A program made the translations under genes and the position numbers. A stretch of 64,000 nt of DNA, taken from NCBI RefSeq assembly GCF_014083985.1, contig NZ_CP046907.1, positions 4,874,501-4,938,500 on the forward strand. The letters run 5' to 3'. Shown piece after piece: positions 29,662 to 37,981 of the stretch (position 1 is its first letter; each line of letters begins with the position of its first letter). The notes beneath the pieces were generated by a model. That model made no database searches. It saw only the letters and a list, made by a program, of their open reading frames with translations, and was not told the DNA's origin. Origin of the DNA: Streptomyces sp. SCUT-3 (GTDB lineage Bacteria > Actinomycetota > Actinomycetes > Streptomycetales > Streptomycetaceae).

Positions 29662-30807
29662 CTACTGCTGCGCCGCCTCCTCCTTCTGCAGGCGGGCGCG
29701 GCGGCGCCGCTTGAGGGAGGCGGGCCACTTGCGGGTGTCGCGGGGCTCGACGTAGGGCTCCTCGTCCTCCGGGAGGCCGCCGACGATGGCGCGTTCCCGG
29801 GCCATCTCGGCGTCGAACTCCAGGCCGAGGAGGATGGCGAGGTTCGACAGCCACAGCCAGATCAGGAAGATGATCACACCTGCGATGGAGCCGTAGGTCT
29901 TGTTGTACGAGCTGAAGTTGCCGACGTAGAGGGCGAAGCCGGCGGAGGCGATCACCCACAGCACCACGGCGAGGAAGCCGCCGGGGCTCAGCCAGCGGAA
30001 ACCGGCGTCGTTCCTGGCGTTCGGAGCCGCCCAGTACAGCACCGCGATCATCAGCACGACCAGCAGCACCAGCACCGGCCACTTGGCGATGGACCAGACG
30101 GTCAGAGCGGCATCGCCCAGGCCGATCATCCCGCCGACCCGCTGGGCGATCCCGCCGGTGAACACCACGATCGCCGCGCTGACGCTAAGCAGGACCATCA
30201 TCAGCAGCGTCACCCCGAGCCGGACCGGCAGTACCTTCCACACCGGCCGGCCCTCGGGGATGTCGTAGACCTCGTTCGCGGCCCGGATGAACCCGGCCAC
30301 ATAGCCGGAGGCCGACCACAGGGCGCCCAGCAGGCCGACGACGGCCAGCAGGCCGCCCGCGCCGCTGCTGTTCTGCAGGTCCTCGACCCCGGTCCTGAGG
30401 ATGTCCTGCGCGCTGCCCGGGGCGAGCTTCTGGAGGTTGTCCAGGATGGTCTTCGTCGCCTTCTCCCCGGCCACGCCCAGCAGGGAGACCAGGACCAGCA
30501 GGGCGGGGAAGATCGACAGGACGCTGTAGTAGGTGAGGGCGGCCGCGCGGTCGGGGAGCCCGTCGTCGAGGAACTCCTTGCCGGTGCGCTTGAGGATCGC
30601 CTTCCACGAGCGGGGCCGCAGGTCGCTCAGCTCGTCGGGGGCCGCCTCCTCCACCTGCCGGTCCGGGCCGGGGCCCGCGCCGGACTCGGGGCCGGGGGCG
30701 GACTCGGGGCCGGACGCGGGCGCGGGCCCGGAGGCGTCCGCAGGGCCGGACGCGGGGTCGGGGCGGTGGGTGCTGCGGCGGTTTTCTCGGTCGTCCGGTG
30801 TCGTCAT
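29662..30807 (-). CDS. YihY/virulence factor BrkB family membrane protein
   Basis: 381 residues. After ~60 disordered residues rich in Pro/Gly/Ser and acidic residues, the YihY domain begins (RTGKEFLDDGLPDRAAALTYYSVLSIFPALLVL) with six hydrophobic helices; hallmark GSIAGVIIFLIWLWLSNLAILLG lies in the last two. The tail is charged and ends KRRRRARLQKEE. The family was once called RNase BN in error; it is a membrane protein of unsettled function. ATG with GAGGAGAG upstream. Confidence 0.9.
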   Translation of the reverse strand: MTTPDDRENRRSTHRPDPASGPADASGPAPASGPESAPGPESGAGPGPDRQVEEAAPDELSDLRPRSWKAILKRTGKEFLDDGLPDRAAALTYYSVLSIFPALLVLVSLLGVAGEKATKTILDNLQKLAPGSAQDILRTGVEDLQNSSGAGGLLAVVGLLGALWSASGYVAGFIRAANEVYDIPEGRPVWKVLPVRLGVTLLMMVLLSVSAAIVVFTGGIAQRVGGMIGLGDAALTVWSIAKWPVLVLLVVLMIAVLYWAAPNARNDAGFRWLSPGGFLAVVLWVIASAGFALYVGNFSSYNKTYGSIAGVIIFLIWLWLSNLAILLGLEFDAEMARERAIVGGLPEDEEPYVEPRDTRKWPASLKRRRRARLQKEEAAQQ

Positions 30808-30966
30808 GGTCCGCTCTCCTCGGGGGCACCCGTCCTCCGGCGCCCTGTTCCGGACGCGTTACCCGAAGTCGGCGGGCCATGCATGGCGGCGCCGCCCGGG
30901 CGGTGGGCCCGGACGGCGCCGGCGGGCCGTCGGCGGACGCGCACGCGCAGCGCGTCGCCGGCGGGG

Positions 30967-31323
30967 TCAGCACTTGTTGCGCACGCCGCCGTAGCGGTCC
31001 CCGGTGAGGGCGATCGCGGAGACGTAGCCGTTCTCCCGGGGCCAGGTGCGGTCGAGCTTGACCCAGATGTTGCTGGTGCGGCCCGCCAGGTTGATGTTCT
31101 TGCCGTAGGTCCAGCAGATGGCCGAGTACGAGCCGTTCGGGGTGACGTAGCTGATCCTGCGGCTGTCGTCGGTGGCCTGCGCGTGGACACCGGTGTGGTA
31201 CCAGGCGGTGACCTCGGTGTTGGCGGCCCGGGCCGGGGCGGCCGCGGCGGCCGGTGCGGCGGCCAGGACCGTGCCCGTGGCGAGGGCGGCGAGGGCTCCG
31301 GCGAGGATCTGACGAGCGTGCAT
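30967..31323 (-). CDS. Small secreted SH3-like protein
   Basis: 118 residues. A clear signal peptide (ILAGALAALATGTVLAAAPAAAA) precedes a mature part of about 85 residues with two Cys (SAICWTYG and terminal NKC) that could form a disulphide. The pattern of short strands and aromatic residues (VTAWYHTGVHAQ, VTPNGSYSAICWTYGKNINLAGRTSNIWVKL) resembles bacterial SH3 domains of secreted cell-wall proteins; no enzymatic motif. CAGGAG ribosome site. A perfect CRP-type palindrome lies 78-93 bp upstream of the start, so it may respond to Crp. Confidence 0.8.
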   Translation of the reverse strand: MHARQILAGALAALATGTVLAAAPAAAAAPARAANTEVTAWYHTGVHAQATDDSRRISYVTPNGSYSAICWTYGKNINLAGRTSNIWVKLDRTWPRENGYVSAIALTGDRYGGVRNKC

Positions 31324-31400
31324 CGTGAACTCCTGGAGTGTCGTGCGGACCGTTCCCCCGGCACACGAATCACAGGGGCCTCCCGTATGACGCGCGAGAA

Positions 31401-31416
31401 TGTGACGTGCGTCACA
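31401..31416. promoter_or_regulatory. CRP-type palindrome TGTGA-N6-TCACA
   Basis: TGTGACGTGCGTCACA fits the CRP consensus exactly and also the GTG-N6-GNCAC form I recall for Streptomyces Crp; pairing extends one base on each side. It overlaps the 3' end of the sigma-factor gene and lies upstream of the SH3-like gene, both on the minus strand. Confidence 0.6.
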
Positions 31417-32098
31417 TCATTGGTCCCTCCGGTTCGATCCGGCCCCGTCCCGTCCTCCTCGGCCGCGGCGTCCCGTGCTGCCGGGGGGTGCGCTGCGGGG
31501 GGACGCGCCGTGCGGACGCGGCGGGGCCTGGGTCAGCGGGGCCGGGGGCGGCCAGTGCGGTGCGCAGCCTGTCCAGGGCGCGGGCGCGTGAGCGGGCCGC
31601 CGTGCCCCGGTGGACGGACAGGATCCCCGCCGCCTGGTCGATGGTGTAGCCGTAGAGGTCGACCAGGACCACCACCGCCGCCTGCCGGGCGGTGAGCCCG
31701 CCGAGCAGCCGCAGCGTCTCCAGCTCGGCGATCCGCTGCTCCACCCCGCCGTCCCAGGAGCCGCCGGGGCCGTGTGCCGGCTCGTGTCCGCGTGCCGGGG
31801 GGAAGCGGCGTTCTCCCGGGCCGGGCGCGGAGGCGCCGACCGGTTCCAGCCTGCTCTCCCGCCGCCAGGTGTCGCGTGCGACGCTCAGCAGCGCGGAGAA
31901 GGCGTAGGCGCAGGGCTCCGGATGGGCCAGGAGCCGGTCGGGCCGGGCCGCCAGCTTGAGGTAGGCGTCGTGGACGATGTCCCCGGCCGTCCCCCGGTGC
32001 CCGGTGAGAGCTGCGGCCCTGCGGTACAGCCGTGCCAGCAGGGCGCAGAAGGCCTCGTCGAAGGCGCGGCCGGGTCCGGTGTCCATGGTGTTGCACAT
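31412..32098 (-). CDS. ECF-like RNA polymerase sigma factor
   Basis: 228 residues. Region 2 is about residues 13-85 (FDEAFCALLARLYRRAAALTG, IVHDAYLKLAARPD, YAFSALLSVARDTWRRESR) and region 4 about 130-190 (LLGGLTARQAAVVVLVDLYGYTIDQAAGILSVHRGTAARS). The final 40 residues are Pro/Arg-rich. No anti-sigma gene is adjacent, so control is unclear. ATG 32098 (MCNTMDTG) has GGGGAG 11 nt upstream; ATG 32086 is an alternative. Target promoters cannot be told from sequence. Confidence 0.8.
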   Translation of the reverse strand: MCNTMDTGPGRAFDEAFCALLARLYRRAAALTGHRGTAGDIVHDAYLKLAARPDRLLAHPEPCAYAFSALLSVARDTWRRESRLEPVGASAPGPGERRFPPARGHEPAHGPGGSWDGGVEQRIAELETLRLLGGLTARQAAVVVLVDLYGYTIDQAAGILSVHRGTAARSRARALDRLRTALAAPGPADPGPAASARRVPPQRTPRQHGTPRPRRTGRGRIEPEGPMM

Positions 32099-32375
32099 GA
32101 TGCGAAAAACTCCCCGTTTCCCCGTGTGGCACGGTTGTGCCGTTGTTGCACGGTTACCCCTTGTGCGGGGCGGCGGTGCGCGGGGGAGGGGGCGGCCGGA
32201 GGCGCGGGCCGGGCGCGGTGCGGCGGACGCGCGCGGAGAGGTGCGCAGCGGCGTGCGAGCACAGGGCGGAAGACGCCGCACCGCCCGTCCTGCGCTGTGC
32301 GCGGTGCGGGCGGTGCGGCGTCCCGGCGTCCCGGCGACGGGGCCTACGGGTGACGGGACTTGCGGGTGGCGGGGC
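32099..32375. other. Intergenic region, sigma factor / nuclease
   Basis: 277 bp upstream of the sigma gene and downstream of the nuclease gene. It holds GGCAC-ggtt-GTGCC and several CGTGC/AACGG elements near the sigma start that might be promoter or operator, and a 16-bp imperfect tandem repeat (GGGGCCTACGGGTGAC-like, 32339-32382) running into the nuclease stop. No gene seen. Confidence 0.4.
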
Positions 32376-34217
32376 CTACGGGCGGATGCGCAGCACCTGG
32401 GGGTCGTGGTCGGACGCCTGGTCGGCGAACTCGGCGTTGACGTGGACGATGTCGTAGTCGTACCGGGAGACCGCACGGCTGACCAGCATGTGGTCCAGCG
32501 CCTGGGAGTTGCCGTTGTAGACGTAGCTGTAGCGCTCGTCCTTCGGCAGGGTGTCGGCCAGGTTCTTCAGGACGTTGCCCTCGGTGAGGGCGTCCATGGC
32601 GGGGGAGAAGGAGAAGTCGTTGAGGTCCCCGGCCACCACGACCTTCGCCCTGCGGTCGACGGCGAGCAGGGAGTCGACGAAGGCGTTGACCGCCTCGGCC
32701 TGCGCGACGCGCTGGGTCTCCGAGGAGCGGGCGGGCGGCTGGAAGCGGCTGTCCAGGCCCTGGTCGCCGCCCTTGGAGTTGAAGTGGTTGGCGACGACGA
32801 AGACCGTCTCGCCGCGGAAGACGAACTCGCCGGCGAGCGGCTTGCGGCTGTCCTCCCACGCGGGGTTCGCCGGGTCGATCCGGCCGGGGGACGCGGACAG
32901 GGCGGCCTTGCCGTCCTCGCCCGCCACGGCCCGCACGGGGGTGGTCGCGTCGCCGCCGGGGGTGTCGGTGAAGGAGACCCGCTCGGGGTTGAACAGGAAG
33001 GCGACGCGGATGTTGCCGCCGGGCTGCCCGCCGTCCCGGTCGTCCTCCGGCGCGATCTCGCGCCAGGAGTAGGACGGCCCGCCGGCGGCGGATATCGCCG
33101 CGGTCAGCTTCTTCAGGGTCTCCTCGCCGGAGACGAGGGAGTCGTTGGTCGGGCCGTTGCCGTCCTGCACCTCCTCCAGGGCGATGATGTCGGGGGAGGC
33201 GAGGTTGTCCACGAGGGCGGAGGCCAGGCGGGAGAACTTGGCCGCCGGCGTCTTCGGGGACAGGTTCTCCACGTTGTAGGTGGCGACGGACAGTTCGTCC
33301 TCGCGCTGGGGGCGCGTGGTCTCGCGCTCGAGGCCGTTGTCCTTCAACTCGCCCATGACGGTGGCCGTGAGGGTGTAGCCGCCGTAGTTGTCGTAGTCGA
33401 GGGGGCCGGCGGTGGTGCCGGTCAGCTCGTCGCCGGCGTCCGCCTGCGGGAACGGCTGCTGCGCGTAGGGGATCAGCGACTCGACCTTGATCCGCCCGCC
33501 GTTGGGGGAGTCGTAGGAGCCGTACAGGGTGCCGCCGCGCTCGGTGCGGTGGCGGTTCGGCTCGGCGGTCACCCACACCTCGCCGTGCGAGGTGGTCGGG
33601 CCGACGACCCGGGCGTCCTGGACCCGGACGGTCATGCCCTCCAGGGACTCGTACAGGTCCAGGGCGTAGGAGCGGGGGCGCAGCGGCAGGTCCTCGATGC
33701 TGCCGTCCCCACCGTCGGCGGCCTGCGGCGCGTAGCGGTTGGGCACGGTGGAGGGCCTGAGGGCGAAGGCCTCGGGCAGGTCGTTGCCGGAGGAGACCAC
33801 GGTCCAGGAGGCGCCGGTCAGTTCGGTCAGCGACTGGCCGCCGCCCGCGGCACCGCCCGGGTAGTACTCGGAGACCTTGCCGGAGACCAGCACCGAGTCG
33901 CCGACGGCCACGGCGGGGGTCTTGGAGCCGGTGAAGACGAACAGGCCCTCGCTGGTGGCCGGGTCGGCGTCCGGGTTCGGGTCCTGGATCCAGAAGCCGC
34001 GGGAGGAGCCGAAGGAGCGCACCGCGGTGACCGTGCCGGGGACCTCCGTCACGGCCTGTCCGTCCAGCGGGGAGAGCCGGGTGCTGCCCTGGATGTCGTG
34101 GACGCGCACCTCGGCGGCGGCCGCGGACTGAGGGACCGCCAGCAGGCCGGCGGCGAGCGCGGCGGTGGTGAGCGCGCCCAGTGCTGCGGGGGTGCGCAGC
34201 GGACGACGACGGATCAC
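32376..34217 (-). CDS. Secreted endonuclease/exonuclease/phosphatase family protein (ExeM/NucH-like)
   Basis: 613 residues. Basic N-terminus and signal peptide (LRTPAALGALTTAALAAGLLAVPQSAAAA), then an OB-fold-like domain (about 40-300: VHDIQGSTRLSPLDGQ, FWIQDPNPDADP) and the EEP nuclease domain from about 305: LSVATYNVENLSP, LEEVQDG, NHFNSKGGDQ, VVAGDLNDF and SDHDPQ supply the metal and catalytic residues. It is probably an extracellular DNase. GTG 34217 is preferred to a start 44 codons upstream because GGGGAGGA sits 5 nt before it and the signal peptide follows at once. Confidence 0.92.
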   Translation of the reverse strand: MIRRRPLRTPAALGALTTAALAAGLLAVPQSAAAAEVRVHDIQGSTRLSPLDGQAVTEVPGTVTAVRSFGSSRGFWIQDPNPDADPATSEGLFVFTGSKTPAVAVGDSVLVSGKVSEYYPGGAAGGGQSLTELTGASWTVVSSGNDLPEAFALRPSTVPNRYAPQAADGGDGSIEDLPLRPRSYALDLYESLEGMTVRVQDARVVGPTTSHGEVWVTAEPNRHRTERGGTLYGSYDSPNGGRIKVESLIPYAQQPFPQADAGDELTGTTAGPLDYDNYGGYTLTATVMGELKDNGLERETTRPQREDELSVATYNVENLSPKTPAAKFSRLASALVDNLASPDIIALEEVQDGNGPTNDSLVSGEETLKKLTAAISAAGGPSYSWREIAPEDDRDGGQPGGNIRVAFLFNPERVSFTDTPGGDATTPVRAVAGEDGKAALSASPGRIDPANPAWEDSRKPLAGEFVFRGETVFVVANHFNSKGGDQGLDSRFQPPARSSETQRVAQAEAVNAFVDSLLAVDRRAKVVVAGDLNDFSFSPAMDALTEGNVLKNLADTLPKDERYSYVYNGNSQALDHMLVSRAVSRYDYDIVHVNAEFADQASDHDPQVLRIRP

Positions 34218-34459
34218 GGGTCCTCCCCGGTGGTGGGATCGGTTGGTGCGGGGCCCTGCCGGGGGAGTTGTAGCGCTCCAGGGTTGCCCGGAAGTGGCCG
34301 CAGGGTTTCTACGCGCGTCAATGTCCTGGGTTGGCGGTGCACCTGTCAAGGCGGGCGGGAGTGATCGGGAACACGCGCCGCGTCGGCCGCACTACGCTGG
34401 GACGCACATCCCGATCCGCGGCGAAGAGCCGCGCTCTGCCGATGAGAAGAGTTCCCGCC

Positions 34460-36106
34460 ATGGCCGCCCCCACACCGACCCTCCCCCCGGTGCGCCTGCT
34501 GCCCGCCGCCCGGCTCGCCGCGGCGGCCCGGGAGACCCCGCTGCTGGACGCCGCCGTCCGCCTGGCCCGCTGGACCCGGACGGAGGGAGGGCGCGCCGTC
34601 GACGACCGCGGCGGCCTCGCACCCGGGGAACGCCGCGCGGCGGCGGCCGAACTGGGCCCGGCCTCCGGCGGCGCCCCGGCCTCCGGCCCGGTGTCCGACG
34701 CCTCCGGCTGCACGGAGGAGGGCGGCCGGGAGGCGCCCGGGGCGCTCGCGGCGGCCGGGGAGCTCGACGAGGCGTGGGACCTGGCCGGGTACCTGGGGCT
34801 GGTCGACGTCGACCCCGGCATCGAGGTCGTCGAGGACCGGCCGGACGACGGGCGGGCGGGCCGGCCGGGCGACGGCGGGACGCGGCCCGCCGGGGGGACG
34901 GTCCGGCGGGGAGGCGGGGGCCGGGCGGTCCCCGGGCCCGCCCTGGAGCAGGCCGAGACCGGCAGCCCCGACGAGGTGCTGTCCCTGTGGCAGGACGCCG
35001 TCGGGTACGTCGTCGCCCGGACCGTCGGCCCTGACCCGCAGGGGCCCGCCGCACCGTCCGGCAGCGCAGTTGGGGGCGCGGCCGGGCACGATCCCGCCTC
35101 CGCGCAGGCGTTCCTGGACGCCGCACTGGAGAACCTCTACGTCATCTCCGCCCTCGAACCGTCCGGCGGACGGCGGGAGGCGGGGGCCGCTCCGACCGGC
35201 CCCCGGCCGCCCGGCGCCCCCGCTCCCGCCGGCACGGCGGACGGCCCCGCGGCGACCGGCCCCGCGGTGGACGGTGTCACGGCGGCAGTCCCCCTGCCGG
35301 TGCTCGCCGCCTCGCTCGTCGTGCCGGACGGCACCGACGAGCCCACGCCCGAGGTGCTGGAGGAGCTCACCTCGGTGATGGCGCGCCTGGACGACCTGTT
35401 CGCGCCCCTCGCGGCCGTCGGCCTGGTCGACCACAGCCCCGCGGGCCCCCGCCACGGCTCGGTCCGCCTCACCCCCCTCGGCGTGTACGCGGTGCGCCGC
35501 CGCCTCCTCGACGCGGGCTACGACGCACCGGCCCTGGGCGACGCGGCGGAGCGGGACGCCGCGGCCCTGCTGACCGTCCTCGCCCGCTACCCCGAGGAGG
35601 CGGCCCGCACCGAGACCGCGCGGTGGCTGGCCCGGCGCTCCCCGGCGGGGGCGGCGGAGCAGCTGCTGGACGCCGCCCGCGGCGACGACCCGCAGGCCCC
35701 GTTGCGCAGGCTGTCCTGCCAGCAGGTGCTCGCGATGCTGGGGCCGGTGGCCGAGCCCGCGGTGCGCGCGGTGCTGGACGACCCGCACCTCGGCGGCCTC
35801 GCCCGGGTCTGGCTCGCCGAGCACGGTGCGGCCGGTGTGCCCGGCCCGACGGAGGAGACGGTGCTGTGGCTGACCGTCGACACCGTCGCCGCGCAACTGG
35901 GCGCGGAGGACGAGCACATGCTGCGGGAACTGGTCCGTGACCTGGTGGTGCGTCACGAGAGCTTCTTCAACGCCGCCTGGCGGGTCGACCACCCGGCCAC
36001 CGCCGAGGTACTGGAGGCGATGGGCCGGCTCCACCCGGACCGGGACGTGGCGAAGGAGGCGCGCAGGGCCGCCTTCCGCGCCCGTTCCCGCCACCGGGCG
36101 CACTGA
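34460..36106 (+). CDS. Conserved streptomycete protein of unknown function
   Basis: 548 residues, no signal peptide or membrane segment. The conserved parts are an N-terminal helical block (LLDAAVRLARWTR), a middle block (LPVLAASLVVPDG, VLEELTSVMARLDDLFAPLAAVGLVD, VRLTPLGVYAVRRRLL) and a C-terminal helical block that may form HEAT-like repeats (LRRLSCQQVLAMLGP, VRAVLDDPHLGGLARVWLAEHG, AAWRVDHPATAEVLEAMGRLHP). These are separated by long Ala/Pro/Gly-rich linkers. Relatives occur widely in Streptomyces but I know of no function. ATG 34460 is one of two nearby starts (other: 34442). Confidence 0.8.
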   Translation: MAAPTPTLPPVRLLPAARLAAAARETPLLDAAVRLARWTRTEGGRAVDDRGGLAPGERRAAAAELGPASGGAPASGPVSDASGCTEEGGREAPGALAAAGELDEAWDLAGYLGLVDVDPGIEVVEDRPDDGRAGRPGDGGTRPAGGTVRRGGGGRAVPGPALEQAETGSPDEVLSLWQDAVGYVVARTVGPDPQGPAAPSGSAVGGAAGHDPASAQAFLDAALENLYVISALEPSGGRREAGAAPTGPRPPGAPAPAGTADGPAATGPAVDGVTAAVPLPVLAASLVVPDGTDEPTPEVLEELTSVMARLDDLFAPLAAVGLVDHSPAGPRHGSVRLTPLGVYAVRRRLLDAGYDAPALGDAAERDAAALLTVLARYPEEAARTETARWLARRSPAGAAEQLLDAARGDDPQAPLRRLSCQQVLAMLGPVAEPAVRAVLDDPHLGGLARVWLAEHGAAGVPGPTEETVLWLTVDTVAAQLGAEDEHMLRELVRDLVVRHESFFNAAWRVDHPATAEVLEAMGRLHPDRDVAKEARRAAFRARSRHRAH

Positions 36107-36110
36107 GCCT

Positions 36111-36146
36111 CCGAGGCCCGGGCCTCCTTCCGGCCCGGGCCCTCGG
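36111..36146 (+). terminator. Terminator after the unknown-function gene
   Basis: CCGAGG-CCCGGGCC pairs with GGCCCGGG-C-CCTCGG around a 7-nt loop, 14 pairs with one bulge, 5 bp after the stop at 36106. Confidence 0.65.
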
Positions 36147-36246
36147 CTCGAACCTCCTGCGGCTGCTCCCCCGCCCGCCCGGCCTGCCCGGCCCGCCCGG
36201 CGGCCGAAACCATCGGCGGCCCGCTGCCTTCCGGACGCGCACGGTT

Positions 36247-36266
36247 CAACCGGTGTTTGCCGGTTG
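36247..36266. promoter_or_regulatory. Operator-like inverted repeat before the PhoX-like gene
   Basis: CAACCGG-TGTTTG-CCGGTTG, perfect 7-bp arms, 70 bp upstream of the PhoX-like start. It may bind a dimeric regulator. It is not a PHO box. Confidence 0.35.
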
Positions 36267-36335
36267 CCGACAGGGTGTGCGCCAGGTTTCCGGCGCAGGA
36301 GCACCTGTGCAGAAGCACCTTTCAGGAGGGCAACC

Positions 36336-37832
36336 ATGCCGCTGTCCCGCAGAGAGCTCGTCCGGGGGTCGGCGATCGCCGGGGCCGGCGTCGCGCTGGC
36401 CGGCAGCGTCGAGGTCCTGGCCACGGCGCCCGGCGCGCTGGCCGCGGACCCGCCGCCGGAGACGGCCGGCGCCCCGGACGGCGGGGACGGGCACGGCGGG
36501 CCGGACGGCGGCAGCGGCCCGCGGCTCGGCCACGGCCCCCTGCTCGACGACCCCGAGGGCGTCCTCGCCCTGCCGGCCGGCTTCTCCTACCGGGTGCTCA
36601 CCCGGGCCGGCGTCACCCGGCTGGAGTCGGGCGAGCCCACGCCCGGCCGGCACGACGGGACGGCCGCCTTCGAGGGCCCCCGCGGCTCGGTGCTGCTGGT
36701 CAACAACCACGAGCTGGGCGGGCCCCGGTCGCGCTGGGAGCACCCGGTGCCCCTGGCCGAGGACCTGGTCTACGACCCCGCGGCCTCGGGCGGGTGCACG
36801 GTCGTGGAGGTCTCCCGGGACGGCCGCGAGGTCCGCGAGCGGGTGGGCATCGCCGGCACCTCCACCAACTGCGCGGGCGGCACGACCCCCTGGGGCACCT
36901 GGCTGACCTGCGAGGAGACCGAGGACCGGGCCGGCACCAACGGCATGACCAAGGACCACGGCTACGTCTTCGAGGTCGACCCGCTCGACCCGCGGGCCAA
37001 CCGCTTCCCGAAGCCGGTCAAGGCCCTGGGGCGTTACGCGCACGAGGCGGTCGTGGTCGACCCCTCGCGCGGCCACCTCTACCTGACCGAGGACGCCTCG
37101 AAGCCCAACGGCCTGCTCTACCGCTGGGACCCCCCGGCCGGCTTCCGCCACGGCCGCGGACGGCTGGCGGCCCTGGCCGACGACGCCGGCCGGCTCCGGG
37201 CGTTCAGGTGCTTCGACTCCGGCGGCCGGTTCGTCGACGACCTCTCCCGGGCGGACCGCACCGGCACCGTCTACGGGGTGGACTGGGTGGACGTGCCCGA
37301 CCGGGACGCCCGCGAGGTCCCGGTGCGCAAGCAGTTCACCGGCGACGAGGTGACCCGGGCCCGCAAGCTGGAGGGCATGTGGTGGGGCGACGGCGGGGTG
37401 TACGTCGTCTCCTCCTACGCCCGCGCCGAGAGCCCGGGGACCCCGCACGACGGCCAGGTTTGGTTCTACGACCCCCGGCGCCGCACCCTCACCCTGAAGG
37501 TCCTGCTCGGCAGCGGTGCGGGGGAGGGGCCGGACGGCCCGGACAACATCACCGTCTCCCCGCACGGGGGCCTGGTCCTGGCCGAGGACGGCGACGGCGC
37601 CCAGCACCTGTTCGGCGCGCTCGCCGACGGCCGCACCTACCCGATCGCCCGCAACCAGGTGAACATCGGCACCGCCGAGGAGCCTCGTTACAGCGAGTTC
37701 GCCGGGGTCGCCTTCTCCCCGGACGGCCGCACCCTGTTCGCCAACATCCAGCAGCCGGGCCTGCTGCTGGCGGTCACCGGCCCCTGGCGCCGTCGCGGCG
37801 CCGGAGGCCGGGGCGCCCCCGGAGGCCGGTGA
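36336..37832 (+). CDS. PhoX-family (DUF839) secreted phosphatase-like protein
   Basis: 498 residues. Twin-arginine signal SRRELVRGSAIAGAGVALAG, so exported folded. The DUF839/PhoX beta-propeller follows from about residue 65: GVLALPAGFSYRVLTR, LLVNNHELG, GGTTPWGTWLTCEET, RYAHEAVVVDP, YLTEDAS, LEGMWWGDGGVYVVSS, DNITVSPHGGLVLAEDG and FANIQQPG. These are the Ca/Fe-binding and active-site loops of PhoX alkaline phosphatases, but substrate is not proven for this subgroup. CAGGAGGG ribosome site. Two terminators follow. Confidence 0.9.
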   Translation: MPLSRRELVRGSAIAGAGVALAGSVEVLATAPGALAADPPPETAGAPDGGDGHGGPDGGSGPRLGHGPLLDDPEGVLALPAGFSYRVLTRAGVTRLESGEPTPGRHDGTAAFEGPRGSVLLVNNHELGGPRSRWEHPVPLAEDLVYDPAASGGCTVVEVSRDGREVRERVGIAGTSTNCAGGTTPWGTWLTCEETEDRAGTNGMTKDHGYVFEVDPLDPRANRFPKPVKALGRYAHEAVVVDPSRGHLYLTEDASKPNGLLYRWDPPAGFRHGRGRLAALADDAGRLRAFRCFDSGGRFVDDLSRADRTGTVYGVDWVDVPDRDAREVPVRKQFTGDEVTRARKLEGMWWGDGGVYVVSSYARAESPGTPHDGQVWFYDPRRRTLTLKVLLGSGAGEGPDGPDNITVSPHGGLVLAEDGDGAQHLFGALADGRTYPIARNQVNIGTAEEPRYSEFAGVAFSPDGRTLFANIQQPGLLLAVTGPWRRRGAGGRGAPGGR

Positions 37833-37869
37833 GCCCGGCCCACCGGGGCGCCCGTCCGACGGCGCGACG

Positions 37870-37921
37870 GCCGTGCGGCCCGCGTCAGGAGGCGTGAGAG
37901 AGAGGACGCGGGCCGCACGGC
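37870..37921. terminator. First of two terminators, PhoX-like / subtilisin
   Basis: Perfect 17-bp arms (37870-37886 and 37905-37921) with an 18-nt purine-rich loop, 38 bp after the PhoX-like stop. Confidence 0.7.
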
Positions 37922-37932
37922 GGTTCGACGGG

Positions 37933-37974
37933 GCCGGGCGGTCCGCGGACGCCGTTGTCCGCGGGCCGCCCGGC
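37933..37974. terminator. Second terminator, serving the subtilisin gene
   Basis: 18-bp arms (37933-37950 and 37957-37974) with one G-U pair and a 6-nt loop, 8 bp beyond the minus-strand subtilisin stop. Confidence 0.7.
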
Positions 37975-37981
37975 GGGCGGG

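Noticed and set aside
36240-36335. PHO box before the PhoX-like gene
   Set aside because: No tandem GTTCACC-like 11-bp repeats; only an unrelated inverted repeat is present.
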